DNA from: Ascidia mentula | Taxonomy: Eukaryota > Chordata > Ascidiacea > Phlebobranchia > Ascidiidae | NCBI GenBank assembly: GCA_947561715.1 | Contig: OX387197.1 | Coordinates: 18,708,266-18,772,265 of the forward strand | Length of the DNA stretch: 64,000 bases | Reading direction: 5' to 3' | Shown: piece by piece, positions 40,827 through 51,518 of the stretch | How positions within the stretch are numbered: position 1 is the first letter of the stretch | How the letters are laid out: every line of letters begins with the position of its first letter | Position numbers and translations under genes: made by a program | Notes under the pieces: generated by a model | Seen by the model: the letters and a program-made list of their open reading frames with translations, nothing else | What the model was told of the DNA's origin: nothing | Database searches by the model: none

Positions 40827-43800
40827 GGGTGAACAATGTCAGGGGCGAAAAACATTCTAGCACTTTCACCATTTTTGATAGGAATCACAAACTTAATTTT
40901 CTTGTAGATACTGGCAGTGCTTTAAGTCTTATACCCCGCAACTTAGCGCGTGAATTTTATCCTAGTTTACCTGTAAAAATGAAGTGCGCGCTGGGTAACG
41001 AATTTCAATCTTATGGGGAAATAAAATTGTCCCTTAACTTTAGTGTTGGTCGCTTTACGTGGACCTTTCTTGTTTGTGACGTGGACTCTTGCATTTTAGG
41101 CGCAGATTTTTTGAATAATTTTAAGCTGCTGGTTGATATAAACCGCAAACGTTTGCTGCGCAGCGTAAAGGCAATAGATGACAAACCTGCCAAGCGCTTT
41201 TCTACTGCAACTAAATGTAATACTGACACGCAAACCGGCGAGCCCATGTTTCGTCACACGAATGTCGTTACCGTGGAAGGTACCGCACACAAGGATAACG
41301 ACGAGTTAGAACTTGATCGTTATCAAAACCTTTTGAAACACTTTCCCGAGATAACGCAACCTATTTCATGTGATCGACCTGCAAAGCACAATGTAATGCA
41401 CCGTATAGTAACTGCAGGTAGACCGGTGTCATGTCGGCCAAGAAGGTTATCGCCTGAGACACTACATGTCGCCAGAGAGCACTTTGCAAAACTGGAAGAA
41501 CAAGGTATTGTACGTCCTTCCTCTAGTCCGTGGACTTCTCCTTTGCATGTTGTTCCTAAAAAGGATGGTAGTCTTCGCTTCGTAGGCGATTACAGAATGG
41601 TAAACGTATTAACCGAAAATGATTCATATCCGTTACCGTATTTGCGCGATTTTACTAATAATTTGCATGGAAAGCGGGTGTTCAGTAGCCTTGACCTTCT
41701 TAGCGCCTATTATCAGGTCCCGGTACATCCGGATTCCATCCCCAAAACTGCGATAGCAACACCTTTTGGAAGTTTTGAATTCTGTCGTTTACCCTTCGGA
41801 TTGAAATGTGCCAGTCAAACGTTCCAGAGGTACATCAACCAAGTAGTAAGTGGCTTCGAAGAGTTTTGCTTTGCATATGTAGATGATCTATTAGTTGCAA
41901 GCGTAGATGAAGAAGAGCACGAAAGGCATCTTAGTCTTTTATTCCAGAGATTATCAGATTATGGAATTTTAATAAATGCGAAGAAAACACATTTAGGCAA
42001 AAGTGAACTTGACTTTTTGGGACACCGAGTAACAGAGCATGGTTTGAAGCCTTTGAAAAATAGAGTAGAGGTAATACGTAATTTTCCCAGGCCCGAATCC
42101 GTCACGCAGTTAAGGTCATTTTTGGGAATTTTTAACTTTTACAGGCGATTTATACCTCATGCGTCAGACACCCTACGTCATCTGAATGTAATGTTAGGTA
42201 ACGAGCCAAAGAATAGCAAAAAGATGCTAGAATGGAAGCCTGAGGCAGTCAATGCATTTGAGGACACAAAAAAGAAGTTCAGTGATCAGGTCCTTCTTCA
42301 TTATCCTCAGATCAATGGCAAGTTCTCGTTGGTTTGCGATGCAAGCAACTTTGCTGTAGGCGCGTCATTGAATCAGAACAATAAAGGCGTATGGGAGCCC
42401 ATCGCATTTTTTTCCAAGGTTTTGAATAAGGCACAAAAAAGTTATAGCACATTTGATAGAGAGTTGCTAGGAATTTATTTAGCGGTAAAGCATTTTAAAG
42501 ATATACTACAGGGAAGGAATTTTAATGTTGTTTCAGACCATTTACCTTTGGTTAAGGCTTTCCGTTCTAAAACGAGTAATTTTACGCCCAGGCAACAGCG
42601 TCACATGGATTATATTGCTCAGTATACAAGCGATGTAGAATTTATGAGTGGTTTTCAAAATGTAGTAGCTGATGGCCTTTCACGAGTTGAGATTAATGCA
42701 ATTTCACTAGCTGGCAACATGCTTTCGTTAAATGATTTAGCACAGCAACAGCAGAATAGCAATTTTCAGGAAACTGTACAAGAATTGTATGGTTCCTTGG
42801 AATTAACAGAGAGGCAAGTTCCAAATAGCGAGCTACAGATGATTGGTGATATATCTACAGGAAGTTTTAGACCCATTGTACCGCTTGCATTGCGGAAACG
42901 TGCTTTTGACACGCTTCACGGATTATCTCATCCTGGAGTAAAAGCAACGAGACGTTTAGTATCTAGTCGTTTTGTTTGGCACGGTCTTAATCGAGACATA
43001 AATGAATGGAGCCAAACTTGTTTGGAATGCCAGCGTTGCAAAGTTAGACGGCATGTAAGAGCACCTTTGGGCAAATATATTGAACCCACAGGTAGATTTC
43101 AAGATGTCAACCTTGATCTTGTCGGGCCGTTACCTTTATGTAATGGATATTCGTATTTATTAACATGTTGTTGCAGGTTTACTCGTTGGTTTGAAGCAAT
43201 ACCATTGCCTAATATCACCGCCGAGACATGCATGAACGCTTTCTTGTTGCATTGGGTGGCCAGATTTGGTGCGCCGTTGCGCGTCTCAACCGATCGTGGT
43301 AGCCAGTTTACTTCGGACGCATTTAATGATTTTTGTATTCAATTTGGCATTAAACTTCAGCAAACCACGGCTTACAAGCCCGCCAGCAATGGATACATTG
43401 AGATCCAACATAAGTATTTAAAATCTGCTCTAAAGGCACACAATCAACCAAATAATTGGCATGCGAACTTGGGACTTGTACTTTTGGGTTTGAGAAGCGT
43501 ATATAAGCCAGATATAGATGCATGCGCAGCCGAGTTGGTTTATGGTCAAACATTAAGATTACCAGGAGAATTTTTTGAGGAGATCGCACCGGAAATATCC
43601 GTATCCGACTATTCTAAACGATTAACCGCATTTATGGCTCATTTAAATTTTGCCAGACGCAAGACACAGCAACAGGTCAACGTCTACATTGATCCAGCTC
43701 TAGACAGCTGCACTCACGTTTTTGTAAGGGTACACGCTAAAAAGGGTGCCTTGTATCCAGCATATGATGGTCCTTATAAAGTATTAGAAAAACGACCAAA

Positions 43801-44071
43801 ATTTTTTACCTTAGCCATGAACGGTCGTGAAAATACCGTTACTATTGACAGGCTCAAAGTAGCTAATTTACCTGAAATGCAAACTTTAACCGTTTATTCT
43901 CCTGACCTAACCAATCTTGATGTTCATCTAGACACTACTGTAGGTTTAGGCGACATAACTGATCCTTCTATTGCATCTGACACTGCACCTCTTGTTCCAA
44001 TTCCCGATCAAGATATACACGTTACCCGAAGAGGACGCGTAATCCGAAAACCTCTTCGATATCGAGATTGA
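40805..44071 (+). CDS. Pol polyprotein of the LTR element
   Basis: About 1,088 codons, with no ATG near its start, so it is expected as a Gag-Pol frameshift product. The domains in order are: aspartic protease with the DTGS motif (about 40908), reverse transcriptase with YVDD (about 41877-41888), RNase H (CDASNFAVGAS, TFDREL, SDHLPL), integrase with an H-H-C-C zinc region (about 42918-43050), and the catalytic core with D, D and E in DLVGPL, STDRGSQF and YIEIQ contexts. A GPY motif (YDGPYKVLEK) follows. The tail ends in a basic RRGRVIRKPLRYR. No internal stop or frameshift is seen, and all catalytic residues I can check are present. It copies the RNA and inserts the DNA. Confidence 0.95.
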   Translation, partial: RAASLSLRVNNVRGEKHSSTFTIFDRNHKLNFLVDTGSALSLIPRNLAREFYPSLPVKMKCALGNEFQSYGEIKLSLNFSVGRFTWTFLVCDVDSCILGADFLNNFKLLVDINRKRLLRSVKAIDDKPAKRFSTATKCNTDTQTGEPMFRHTNVVTVEGTAHKDNDELELDRYQNLLKHFPEITQPISCDRPAKHNVMHRIVTAGRPVSCRPRRLSPETLHVAREHFAKLEEQGIVRPSSSPWTSPLHVVPKKDGSLRFVGDYRMVNVLTENDSYPLPYLRDFTNNLHGKRVFSSLDLLSAYYQVPVHPDSIPKTAIATPFGSFEFCRLPFGLKCASQTFQRYINQVVSGFEEFCFAYVDDLLVASVDEEEHERHLSLLFQRLSDYGILINAKKTHLGKSELDFLGHRVTEHGLKPLKNRVEVIRNFPRPESVTQLRSFLGIFNFYRRFIPHASDTLRHLNVMLGNEPKNSKKMLEWKPEAVNAFEDTKKKFSDQVLLHYPQINGKFSLVCDASNFAVGASLNQNNKGVWEPIAFFSKVLNKAQKSYSTFDRELLGIYLAVKHFKDILQGRNFNVVSDHLPLVKAFRSKTSNFTPRQQRHMDYIAQYTSDVEFMSGFQNVVADGLSRVEINAISLAGNMLSLNDLAQQQQNSNFQETVQELYGSLELTERQVPNSELQMIGDISTGSFRPIVPLALRKRAFDTLHGLSHPGVKATRRLVSSRFVWHGLNRDINEWSQTCLECQRCKVRRHVRAPLGKYIEPTGRFQDVNLDLVGPLPLCNGYSYLLTCCCRFTRWFEAIPLPNITAETCMNAFLLHWVARFGAPLRVSTDRGSQFTSDAFNDFCIQFGIKLQQTTAYKPASNGYIEIQHKYLKSALKAHNQPNNWHANLGLVLLGLRSVYKPDIDACAAELVYGQTLRLPGEFFEEIAPEISVSDYSKRLTAFMAHLNFARRKTQQQVNVYIDPALDSCTHVFVRVHAKKGALYPAYDGPYKVLEKRPKFFTLAMNGRENTVTIDRLKVANLPEMQTLTVYSPDLTNLDVHLDTTVGLGDITDPSIASDTAPLVPIPDQDIHVTRRGRVIRKPLRYRD

Positions 44072-44076
44072 AAAGA

Positions 44077-45912
44077 ATGAACGGGAAAATGCATCAAATA
44101 GGTTTTATCCTTTTTATATCATTTTTTGGGAATGTAGTGAACGGCGGAATGCAATCGTTCAAACTTTGTCACGAGGCCTTGTATAAGGGAGAATATGCCA
44201 TACCAGAACCTACTGTTTGCCAGAAACAGAGAGTCCCAATTTTTAAGACATGTTCTGGCGAGCTTTATAATCCTTCTAGCGATTTTATTCGGATAGAGGT
44301 GTATTCTTGTCAAATTTTTGAATCTTCATATGAATCACACTTTTATTTTTTCGGAGGTAAATTTCATACAAAGAAATCTATGGCCATAACACCCCCATCT
44401 TCAGGTGCTTGTGGGGATTGGCAACGAACTCATAGCGCTCCTTTAATAGGACGTTTAACACATTCCTCTGATAACGTTTGGTCATCTTCAAATGAAGTTA
44501 AAGTAAATATTAAATGGCCTACCTCCACAAAAGGAGTTGTTCACAACGGTGTTTTGACAAAGTCCACTATTTTATATGACCCCATACATAAACAAATGAA
44601 GGGTGCATTAGGAATTATGTCCAAATGCAATATCCACCGTGGTAGCTGCACAGTAGGTACACGTATTTTTACGTGGGCGATACCTCATAGAGTCGATTGT
44701 CCAGTCGTTACACCGATGGGAACTCATGAATTAACCTTACATTTCAGAAATGATGATAATATATATCGTTTAGAGGTAAAAGATTTGGGACTTAGCATTC
44801 ACCATCATACCACTTGTTCTAAAGAAATTCGCACTTGTTATGGCCAAGGCGCCATCTGTACAGGAGGCATGATAATTGTGCCGAAAAATTGCGAAGTCGC
44901 TATTCTTTTACCACTGATGGTACGAAAAGCGAATTTTTCCCCTGATGAAGGTCCAGATAATGTCGGACTTTTTATTAATGAAGCCATGGACACTGTCTCC
45001 GCCTCAATAAATGATTTAACTACAAGTATACACTTTTTGGAGTGTCAAACTCAGTCATTATTATCAACCATATATTCACTTCTAGCAAGGCAATACCCAG
45101 GTGAAATACTTAGCAAACTCTTAGGAGGTAAGAGAGCTGGGATAACTGTTGGCGATCTTATGACGGAAATTTCTTGTGAAAGTATAAATGGTACTATTGT
45201 AGAAGAATTACGTCACAAAAATTTATTTGCCACAAGACCTTTAATCAAATACATTGATTCCAAAGGTAACATGTCTGTAGGACAATTATTTAGAGATGGT
45301 TTTGTTTATCCCACAGTTAAGTTTGTTGAAAATTATGTTCCTGGCAGAGTTATGTCATTTAACATTAACAACACATTTTACGTTTATGATAACTATACCC
45401 TATCACATGTTGACTCTAAAGTAGATTTTGTCACTCCAACGTTAGCTCCTGTAAAATACCATCAGGAGGAACTAGATTTTCAAACCTATGAAGATAATTT
45501 ACCTCGGCCCAGTAGTGGTTTTGAAGATTTAAATTCGATGTTAGCATTACTCAGCCAATCGCGCTTAACAAACGACAAGCTTTACCAATTTGTCGACAGC
45601 AACACAGATCCTACAACCGAAGTTGATGTATCCTACTTATCTTCAACGATCGAAGCGGCTTCCAAGAACGCTTTACTGCATCTGATAAGTTCGATAACAT
45701 CGCCTTTTCTATGTTTTGTCTTTTTAGTAATATATATACTAGCTGGAATTTGGGCGATTCTACTCACCGGATGGGTCATTAAAGTCTACGGACGATTAGT
45801 CTACGATAGACTGATGCAGCTTCGAGCATCGAACGGAAATGAAACTACAGAAGGTAACACTGTGGCATCTGACGGAAATCACGCGGAACCTTTATACCCT
45901 AAATTGATATAA
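44077..45912 (+). CDS. Env-like glycoprotein of the LTR element
   Basis: 611 aa from ATG 44077, 5 nt after the pol stop and in another frame, so a spliced mRNA or reinitiation is needed. It has a hydrophobic N-terminal signal (about residues 7-22), a Cys-rich ectodomain with several N-glycosylation sites, one strong membrane segment near residues 540-569 (FLCFVFLVIYILAGIWAILL) and a cytoplasmic tail of about 40 residues. This is the plan of a class of viral fusion glycoproteins; I cannot assign the viral source by eye. The frame is intact. Whether it makes particles infectious is unknown. Confidence 0.85.
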   Translation: MNGKMHQIGFILFISFFGNVVNGGMQSFKLCHEALYKGEYAIPEPTVCQKQRVPIFKTCSGELYNPSSDFIRIEVYSCQIFESSYESHFYFFGGKFHTKKSMAITPPSSGACGDWQRTHSAPLIGRLTHSSDNVWSSSNEVKVNIKWPTSTKGVVHNGVLTKSTILYDPIHKQMKGALGIMSKCNIHRGSCTVGTRIFTWAIPHRVDCPVVTPMGTHELTLHFRNDDNIYRLEVKDLGLSIHHHTTCSKEIRTCYGQGAICTGGMIIVPKNCEVAILLPLMVRKANFSPDEGPDNVGLFINEAMDTVSASINDLTTSIHFLECQTQSLLSTIYSLLARQYPGEILSKLLGGKRAGITVGDLMTEISCESINGTIVEELRHKNLFATRPLIKYIDSKGNMSVGQLFRDGFVYPTVKFVENYVPGRVMSFNINNTFYVYDNYTLSHVDSKVDFVTPTLAPVKYHQEELDFQTYEDNLPRPSSGFEDLNSMLALLSQSRLTNDKLYQFVDSNTDPTTEVDVSYLSSTIEAASKNALLHLISSITSPFLCFVFLVIYILAGIWAILLTGWVIKVYGRLVYDRLMQLRASNGNETTEGNTVASDGNHAEPLYPKLI

Positions 45913-47326
45913 AAACGGACTTTGCTCAAACACAGACATTTCATTCATGTGAGGTGGCTGTAACGATATATTGATTTGCAACGAACCGCCTGACTTTACC
46001 TTGTGTCCCTTGTAAGTAACTGACAGAATCGTTAAAGGAAATTGTATAACAGTTATTCTAGATTCGACATGGCTACGTGTTTCCAAAACGTTAATGTTTA
46101 TGTAATTTTTGAACTTGCTGAAGGAAAATAGCAGGAGAAATGCACAAAATGACGCGAAATTGGTGTTATAATGCAAAAGCATTTGGGCAAGCGCGACATC
46201 TCGCGACCGTGTCCCCTCGACACAAACTGAATCCTTTTTTATTCACCGAGCAAAGACTCGAAGAGCATATAATTGCTAGTCGCAAGGCACATTAACACGC
46301 CACATTTTTCGCAAGTGATCAGACGTTACAAACTTGATTACTGAGCACTGAAGCCAGGCTTGGGAGCCGTAGGTAAAAAATAATTCGCAGTGATTAACCT
46401 ACGAAGTTTCAAATGCACTGGTAAAATTAAAAAGCGACTTATTTTACAGACCGCAGAAGGCATTCATCACTCTCTAAATACTGCGTGTCTATACAATGCA
46501 ATGTGGGAGATTTGTGCATACGGCCAAGGCGCAAGTTACATTTCACAATTGCAAATCCTTTTTAGCCCACACTGACCGTCAAACTTTGCCAACTCTGCTC
46601 AGTACAAAAGCTTGTTCGTTTAACTAATTGGGATTCTTGAACACACGCCTCATGTCGAACCTATCTGTATTGGTATGCACGACCTTAACGGACAGTATAG
46701 TTACTCACAAGTTATGATAATCGTGTTGATTAATTTTTTCGCTGTGACGATATTAGCGCTATAGTGACCTCACATGGCAGCAATAAAGTCCCTTATATGA
46801 CTCGTAAACACGAGCAATTCAATGTCACTCATTCATGTCCCCTGCGCGTCAACGTAGACAACAGAATATCTTGATGTACTATATTATAAATTTGTTTGTG
46901 AATTATAACTTTTATGTGTTTTGTTTTGTGTTAACATTAGGCCTAGATATAACGGCAGGATGTTCGAGTTTTTTTGACAGATACGAGAAGATACGTTGAT
47001 GATTACGTTCGAGTATTCAGCACGGACATCTCAATATGTACGATTTTGACAACACAACGATCTCTGACGATTTCCGGAGTTCGTTTGACGCATATTTCGA
47101 CGGCGTACGCAATCTTTCAATTATCAACGATCACCGCCGTTTACACTCGTGCAGAAGTCACAGCTGCGATCAATATACGAGTACAACCAGGAGTTGAACA
47201 AGAAAATCACACCAAAAGATATGGACAATTCGCAACAAGAACAAATATGCAATCTATCAAAGGACAAGATTAATGTTGAGGAACCATAAACACTCCGGAA
47301 AACATTTACGAGGACGGGAGTTTTTA
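45913..47326 (+). other. Long 3' non-coding region of the LTR element
   Basis: 1.4 kb between env and the 3' LTR. ORFs under 100 codons occur on both strands, without recognisable similarity. It ends with the purine-rich gaggacgggag (47310-47320), a likely polypurine tract, 6 nt before the LTR. Confidence 0.6.
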
Positions 47327-47852
47327 TGTATATGACGTCACATTCTCGTATGTTATGTTGTGTTTACGTGGCATCTGTATTTTTATTAACGTCGAGTAAT
47401 ACGCCACGAACCCATTTCAACATACGGCGGATAACACGCTGTTTATTGTATGCACGGAAGACAGCTAATTATCCGGCTATTCAAATTACGTGACCCTTCC
47501 ATCAACACAGCTGTAATTTCAAATGAGTCACGTATCAGTCCGAACCCAAACGACCCGGTATGCGTTTTCTATATAAGCCACACCACTTTGGGTAAAACAG
47601 AGAGTCATATAGAGTCACAGAGAGTCGCATAGAGTCATTTTAAGTCAAGACATTAAGTCGATAATTTTCAAGCCAAACAGACATACATTTTAGTGCGCGT
47701 GGTTTGTAACGTTTTATTGTAATATTCGTGCGACTGTTATTTATGCATTAAACTGACAGATTAACTTTGGTTTAGATAGTAGCCTTTTTATCAGGAGTCA
47801 GATATACGGCAGTGTTAGCATTTTGTGTAGACGTTTTAAACAACGCCCTACA
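47327..47852 (+). repeat. 3' LTR
   Basis: 526 bp, matching the 5' LTR base by base in my reading. It is followed by the acag target duplication and then by the 5' part of family member 5. Confidence 0.95.
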
Positions 47853-48098
47853 ACAGTAACCCCTCGAAAGGTTTGAGTTTTTCAATAGTTCCGGACACCA
47901 ATTTTCCATCTTTTTGCAGATGACCAGTGATTCTCCATAGATATCCGTTCTCATAGGTTTCGCCTGCTGAGATGTAAACCACATTCCCACCAATAAATTC
48001 AATTTTGGTATTTTCAAGTTTGCAAGTGAAACGACATCCAAGATCCTGGGCCGAAAAAGTAACAGGTGTTTTAATATACTCCATGTTAGTTATATGGT

Positions 48099-48107
48099 CT
48101 GAAAAAA
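48099..48107 (-). promoter_or_regulatory. Splice acceptor just before member 5 ATG
   Basis: The minus strand reads attttttcag, then a 14-nt leader (accatataactaac) and ATG 48084. The leader is nearly the same as in member 10. Confidence 0.55.
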
Positions 48108-49040
48108 TATATAATAGTGTTTGTTAAATTACGTTAGTTTTATAAATGCAAAAAGTAACATTCCTTCTTCAGCGCATTAATTCAAAAATAAATGAGAAGG
48201 TTATCCAACTGCATTTAACCGGCATAAAGATATTAGACCTGTCTAAGCAGTGCCCGTCAAATGGCAGCAATATATTATCACTGTGAAACCCCGCCTGAAA
48301 AGTAAAGCTTTTAATTTTTGCCACTTTGATCTCCTTTCACCTCAACATCTTCCTTGCAAACCTGGTCCCAAAAAACTGAAATAAACTGGGTACTCTGAGC
48401 TTTATCGAAGTAAAGAGTATGCTGACAGTTTAAGTACTTAAGTGTACGCAAATTTGTCCGGCAAACTTTAAACAAGTGCAGATTGTTTATTCAAAAATTC
48501 CTGTTAAACCTCTTAGAACCTCTTATCATTTTTATTTAAATTTATCCCCTCTCCAGTATCGAGCTTCAATGTATTTTGTATGTTTCTGCGACTATGTCTG
48601 TAAAAACTGAGGTACTGATGAACTACGAAAAGGTAGTTCCGCTTGTTGAGTAGTTGAGTAGAGTAGTTTACGCAAATGATTAGCCAAACTGCGTCAAAGG
48701 CAATACGCGCCGAGCATAACTCATAAAAAAATCGCGCCTGTTGTACGACACTCTTTGGTTTACATTTGCTTCTTACAAACTTTCAAGCGACAGCTTTAAC
48801 AGTTCGAATGGACCGAACAAGCAAAATCCATGATGATTTCGTCTTAAGGTGTAGTTGCTGGTTTTCCAACCACTAAGATACGACAACAAACACAAACCTA
48901 AACTCTTTACAGGTTAAGCCATTCGAACGGTTGATTGCGACACATTATTTCTATGCGGTTGTCGTCATTGACTTTGTTGCGTCATTCGACATTACGAGTA
49001 TCAAAGGTTGCTTTAGGGTGAGAATTTTGTTTCACCGGCA
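48108..49040. repeat. 5' flank of member 5, duplicated at member 10 (block D3)
   Basis: From 48085 on, pieces align with 62650-63115. Shared phrases include aaatttatcccctct, the tgcgacta-gtctgt stretch and atcaaaggttgct. Similarity stops near the SINE at 49041. No gene is seen. Confidence 0.6.
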
Positions 49041-49238
49041 ATGTGAAGGTCGTCTGACAAGTTGTGCGTTTGCGCACCAGTGTATGTTGGCCACAATACA
49101 CCCCGTATCTCACTTGGTAGAGCGTCGGGCCTGGTTAGTTCAGGGTCGTGAGTTCAAACCTTACTAGGAGCTTGATTTTTCAGGTCTCGCTCCGACCTGT
49201 CGGGAAAAGTGGCTGATCCAGCTTGGCTACAAAGCCTG
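49041..49238 (+). mobile_element. tRNA-derived SINE, copy 1
   Basis: It has a box A-like tctcacttggtagagc at 49109-49124 and a box B-like gttcaaacc at 49152-49160, followed by a unique body (caggtctcgctccgacctgt). It shares both the leader before box A and the body with copy 2 (63193-63526, minus strand). The 3' end is missing after aaagcctg. Confidence 0.75.
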
Positions 49239-49590
49239 TTTATTACTTTGAACAAACCCAGAGTACTGTGCACAATTGTCGGTAATACTTTTTCCAACCT
49301 CTCGTGCTGATACGCAGTACAAATCAATATATTTCTGCAGCATTTAATACACCGCAACCAAAGTCAAAACTACGGCTAATAGCATGACATACACATAGAG
49401 TGGTGGTTGATATTGTTGTGGCACCACCTGGTTCATTTAGAGTTGTTCAAACAGTTGTTTTCAATGTGGTTAGAGATCATTTTATTTTAGTGTAATGAGC
49501 CTTTTATTTCATTTACAAAAAATCAAAAATTATTCCCCGGTTACTCTGAATTGTGTAAGTTGCAATCAAATAAGTGCCAAGTAAACTGAA
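49239..49590. other. Intergenic stretch
   Basis: AT-rich; no feature recognised. Confidence 0.3.
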
Positions 49591-50747
49591 TAAAATCATG
49601 TTTTCTTGTAAACATAAGTTTTTGGGATATCGCAACTTTCCTGCTGGACACAACTTAATAATTTTATCAGCTAAAAATTTCAGCACTTTCATGGTGTCAA
49701 ATTATTTTTGGGGGCGTAGAAAAGCTGCCATGTCTAACTTTGACCCTCTCATTTTCTGTCAGGCATCAAACCAACCGACACGCACTACCGATTTTTGGGC
49801 GCAAAACGTCCCGGAATCATCGCTGTCGGGGTTTTCTGTTATTTGACGCATAATATTCGCTTGTTTTGTAGAATTAAACTTGCCATAACGCCTAAGATAG
49901 GTTAAAATCTCTGTTTTCTGTGTCGAATCTTGTTTGCCATTTTGTTGGAATATAATCACCCGAAATTCATTATTTTTCTTAGGCGGGGGCGCCACATAGC
50001 GACGGTTAATCTTAACGCGGTGGCCCGAATACGGCGCTTGTTGTATCTTGACACTACGAATGACTTGCAAACATTTGTTATACACAAAGTATTGGAGAAA
50101 CGTTTGATGAGAACTGGTTGGATTGCCTCGCTTCTTGAATCTTAGTGCTGTGAAAAGGAGCGAAGGTTGCAGTTTCTTTCATCCATACGTGGAGTCGAAC
50201 ATCACACCAAACAAACCCGGTTTTCTCTTTTAAACTTTGCGTAACACCCGAGCATTTAAGTTGACTGTTTAAAACATATTGGTAACGAACTGCATGCTGT
50301 TTGTGCCAAACTGCTTTCTTAACTCCTAAAAACAAAAGTTTATTCCGTAACAGCCCACAAGTAACACCGAAAATGTCGAAAAGTCACCATCGGGTTCATT
50401 ACTTTTGGTGAGAACTTTGACAAATGTAATTTAATTCAATTTTTTTCTGTACACTGTTAACTTTTTTTATGTTTTTGGATCATCCACTATTCCTTTTCTC
50501 ATTACGTGTGTAATTCGATCGGCACAGCAAAGGGATCCTTTATTCGTTTTTCCAGTGCCGCCGGCAAAATTGGAGGGAGGAAAGAGGGGTGGTGATGCGA
50601 AACGCCCGCAAATTTCGACTGAACTGTTTGAACATCGTGTTGCGCCTTTCCAGCGTTTCAAGCACGTTTACAATATAAACGCGTACGCTTGACAGTCTCA
50701 CGCTTGAACAATAACTAATCACATACAATTTATGTTTACAATCCAAG

Positions 50748-51151
50748 CAAAAGAGATCAGTGTCGTCAAAAATGCGCTGCGTGCAAACCAATATCCTGTC
50801 CGGATGTTAAGCGCGAGAATGGTATTAACCCAGAAGCATGACACGCTCACTAGCGGAACAGTTGTAATTCCCTACGTCCCTGGCCTTACCGAAACATTGC
50901 GAAGATTGATGTCGGATTACGGCATAAAAGTTTTCACGAAGCCTCGTACAACGCTTGGCAATCTAATTTCACGACCCATTGCTACGGTGGCTTCCGAACC
51001 AAAGGGGGTGGTCTATTCGATACCATGCAAGGATTGCAGTGATGTATACATCGATGAAACCGGGAGGGCCTTCAAGACGCGACTGAAAGAGCATCGCCAT
51101 GATGTCGCATCGAAAGATTCAGCAAGCGTTGGCCTGTGGTTGCGTCAATGA
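50748..51151 (+). pseudogene. Penelope-like protein, C-terminal fragment with GIY-YIG domain
   Basis: About 134 codons remain. They include VIPYVPGLTETLRRLM and the endonuclease core GVVYSIPCKDCSDVYIDETG, RAFKTRLKEH. The Cys-containing insert and the TGR...EH pattern match GIY-YIG domains of Penelope-like elements. The usual YIGETGR reads YIDETGR here, a change at a conserved glycine. The reverse transcriptase is missing, so the copy is dead. Confidence 0.85.
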
Positions 51152-51307
51152 CAAAGAACAATGTGTTTTCTTTCCGGCAGTTTACAATAAATTGTTGTAA
51201 TTGTTGTGTCTTCTGCAATGTTTGCTGCCTCTGCCTCTAGCACGTGAGTTGACAAGCGGTGTCAACGTTCCCCTTTTTTCTTTTTCTTTTGTGCCCCTGC
51301 GTTATAC

Positions 51308-51343
51308 CTAATGAAGTCTCGCCGCATGGCAGACGAAACGTCG
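51308..51343 (+). ncRNA. Hammerhead-ribozyme-like motif in the Penelope tail
   Basis: ctaatga is followed by a strong hairpin (gtct c gcc gcat ggc agac) and gaaacgtc. This matches the CUGANGA-stem II-GAAA core found in Penelope-like elements, with the third base G changed to A, so cleavage is doubtful. Confidence 0.5.
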
Positions 51344-51518
51344 TAAAAATACAGTACGTTTATGCCAGAAGATCAGTGCATTTTTAATTTACAATCCAAG
51401 TTCAGCAAAAAGAATGCTACACTTTACAAGCTCGAGAAATTTTAAGCCAATATATTTCAGCACAAATGAGGAGTACAAAATTTGTAATGGCTTTTGAACA
51501 TCGTTTGAATGAAATCTA

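Larger units (their letters stand above)
38802..47852 (+). mobile_element. Full-length Ty3/gypsy-type LTR retrotransposon with env-like gene
   Basis: 9,051 bp with two 526-bp LTRs that read identical by eye, TG...CA ends and a 4-bp target duplication acag (38798-38801 and 47853-47856). It carries a primer-binding site, intact gag, pol and env-like ORFs and a purine-rich tract before the 3' LTR. The order of pol domains (protease, RT, RNase H, integrase) assigns it to the Ty3/gypsy group; there is no chromodomain. The env-like third ORF and 4-bp duplications recall the layout of errantiviruses, but the exact clade needs a phylogeny. Matching LTRs mean a very recent insertion. Confidence 0.96.
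38421..48084 (-). pseudogene. Orphan family member 5 (subfamily A), split by a 9-kb LTR element
   Basis: The 5' part is 48084-47853 (ATG, MEYIKTPVTF through KPFEGLL) and the 3' part is 38801-38421 (from SFDENMAKF to a TAG stop). The two pieces flank the LTR element at 38802-47852, and acag occurs on both sides. Removing the element and one acag leaves a single uninterrupted frame of about 200 aa aligned end to end with member 10. No other lesion is seen, so the gene was probably functional until this insertion. The closest relative is member 10 (62044), which shares flanks on both sides. In the other reading direction the element lies antisense to the gene. Whether any read-through or spliced-out product remains is unknown. 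Confidence 0.9.
50748..51387 (+). mobile_element. 5'-truncated Penelope-like retroelement
   Basis: 640 bp flanked by 13-bp target duplications tttacaatccaag (50735-50747 and 51388-51400). The paralogous block has this sequence once (around 59057-59069), which is the empty site. Its coding part ends in a GIY-YIG endonuclease-like domain, typical of Penelope-like elements, and the 3' tail holds a hammerhead-like motif. Confidence 0.85.

Noticed and set aside
46974..47273. 99-codon frame between env and the 3' LTR
   Set aside because: No motif recognised and it lacks a known role in such elements; kept as non-coding.
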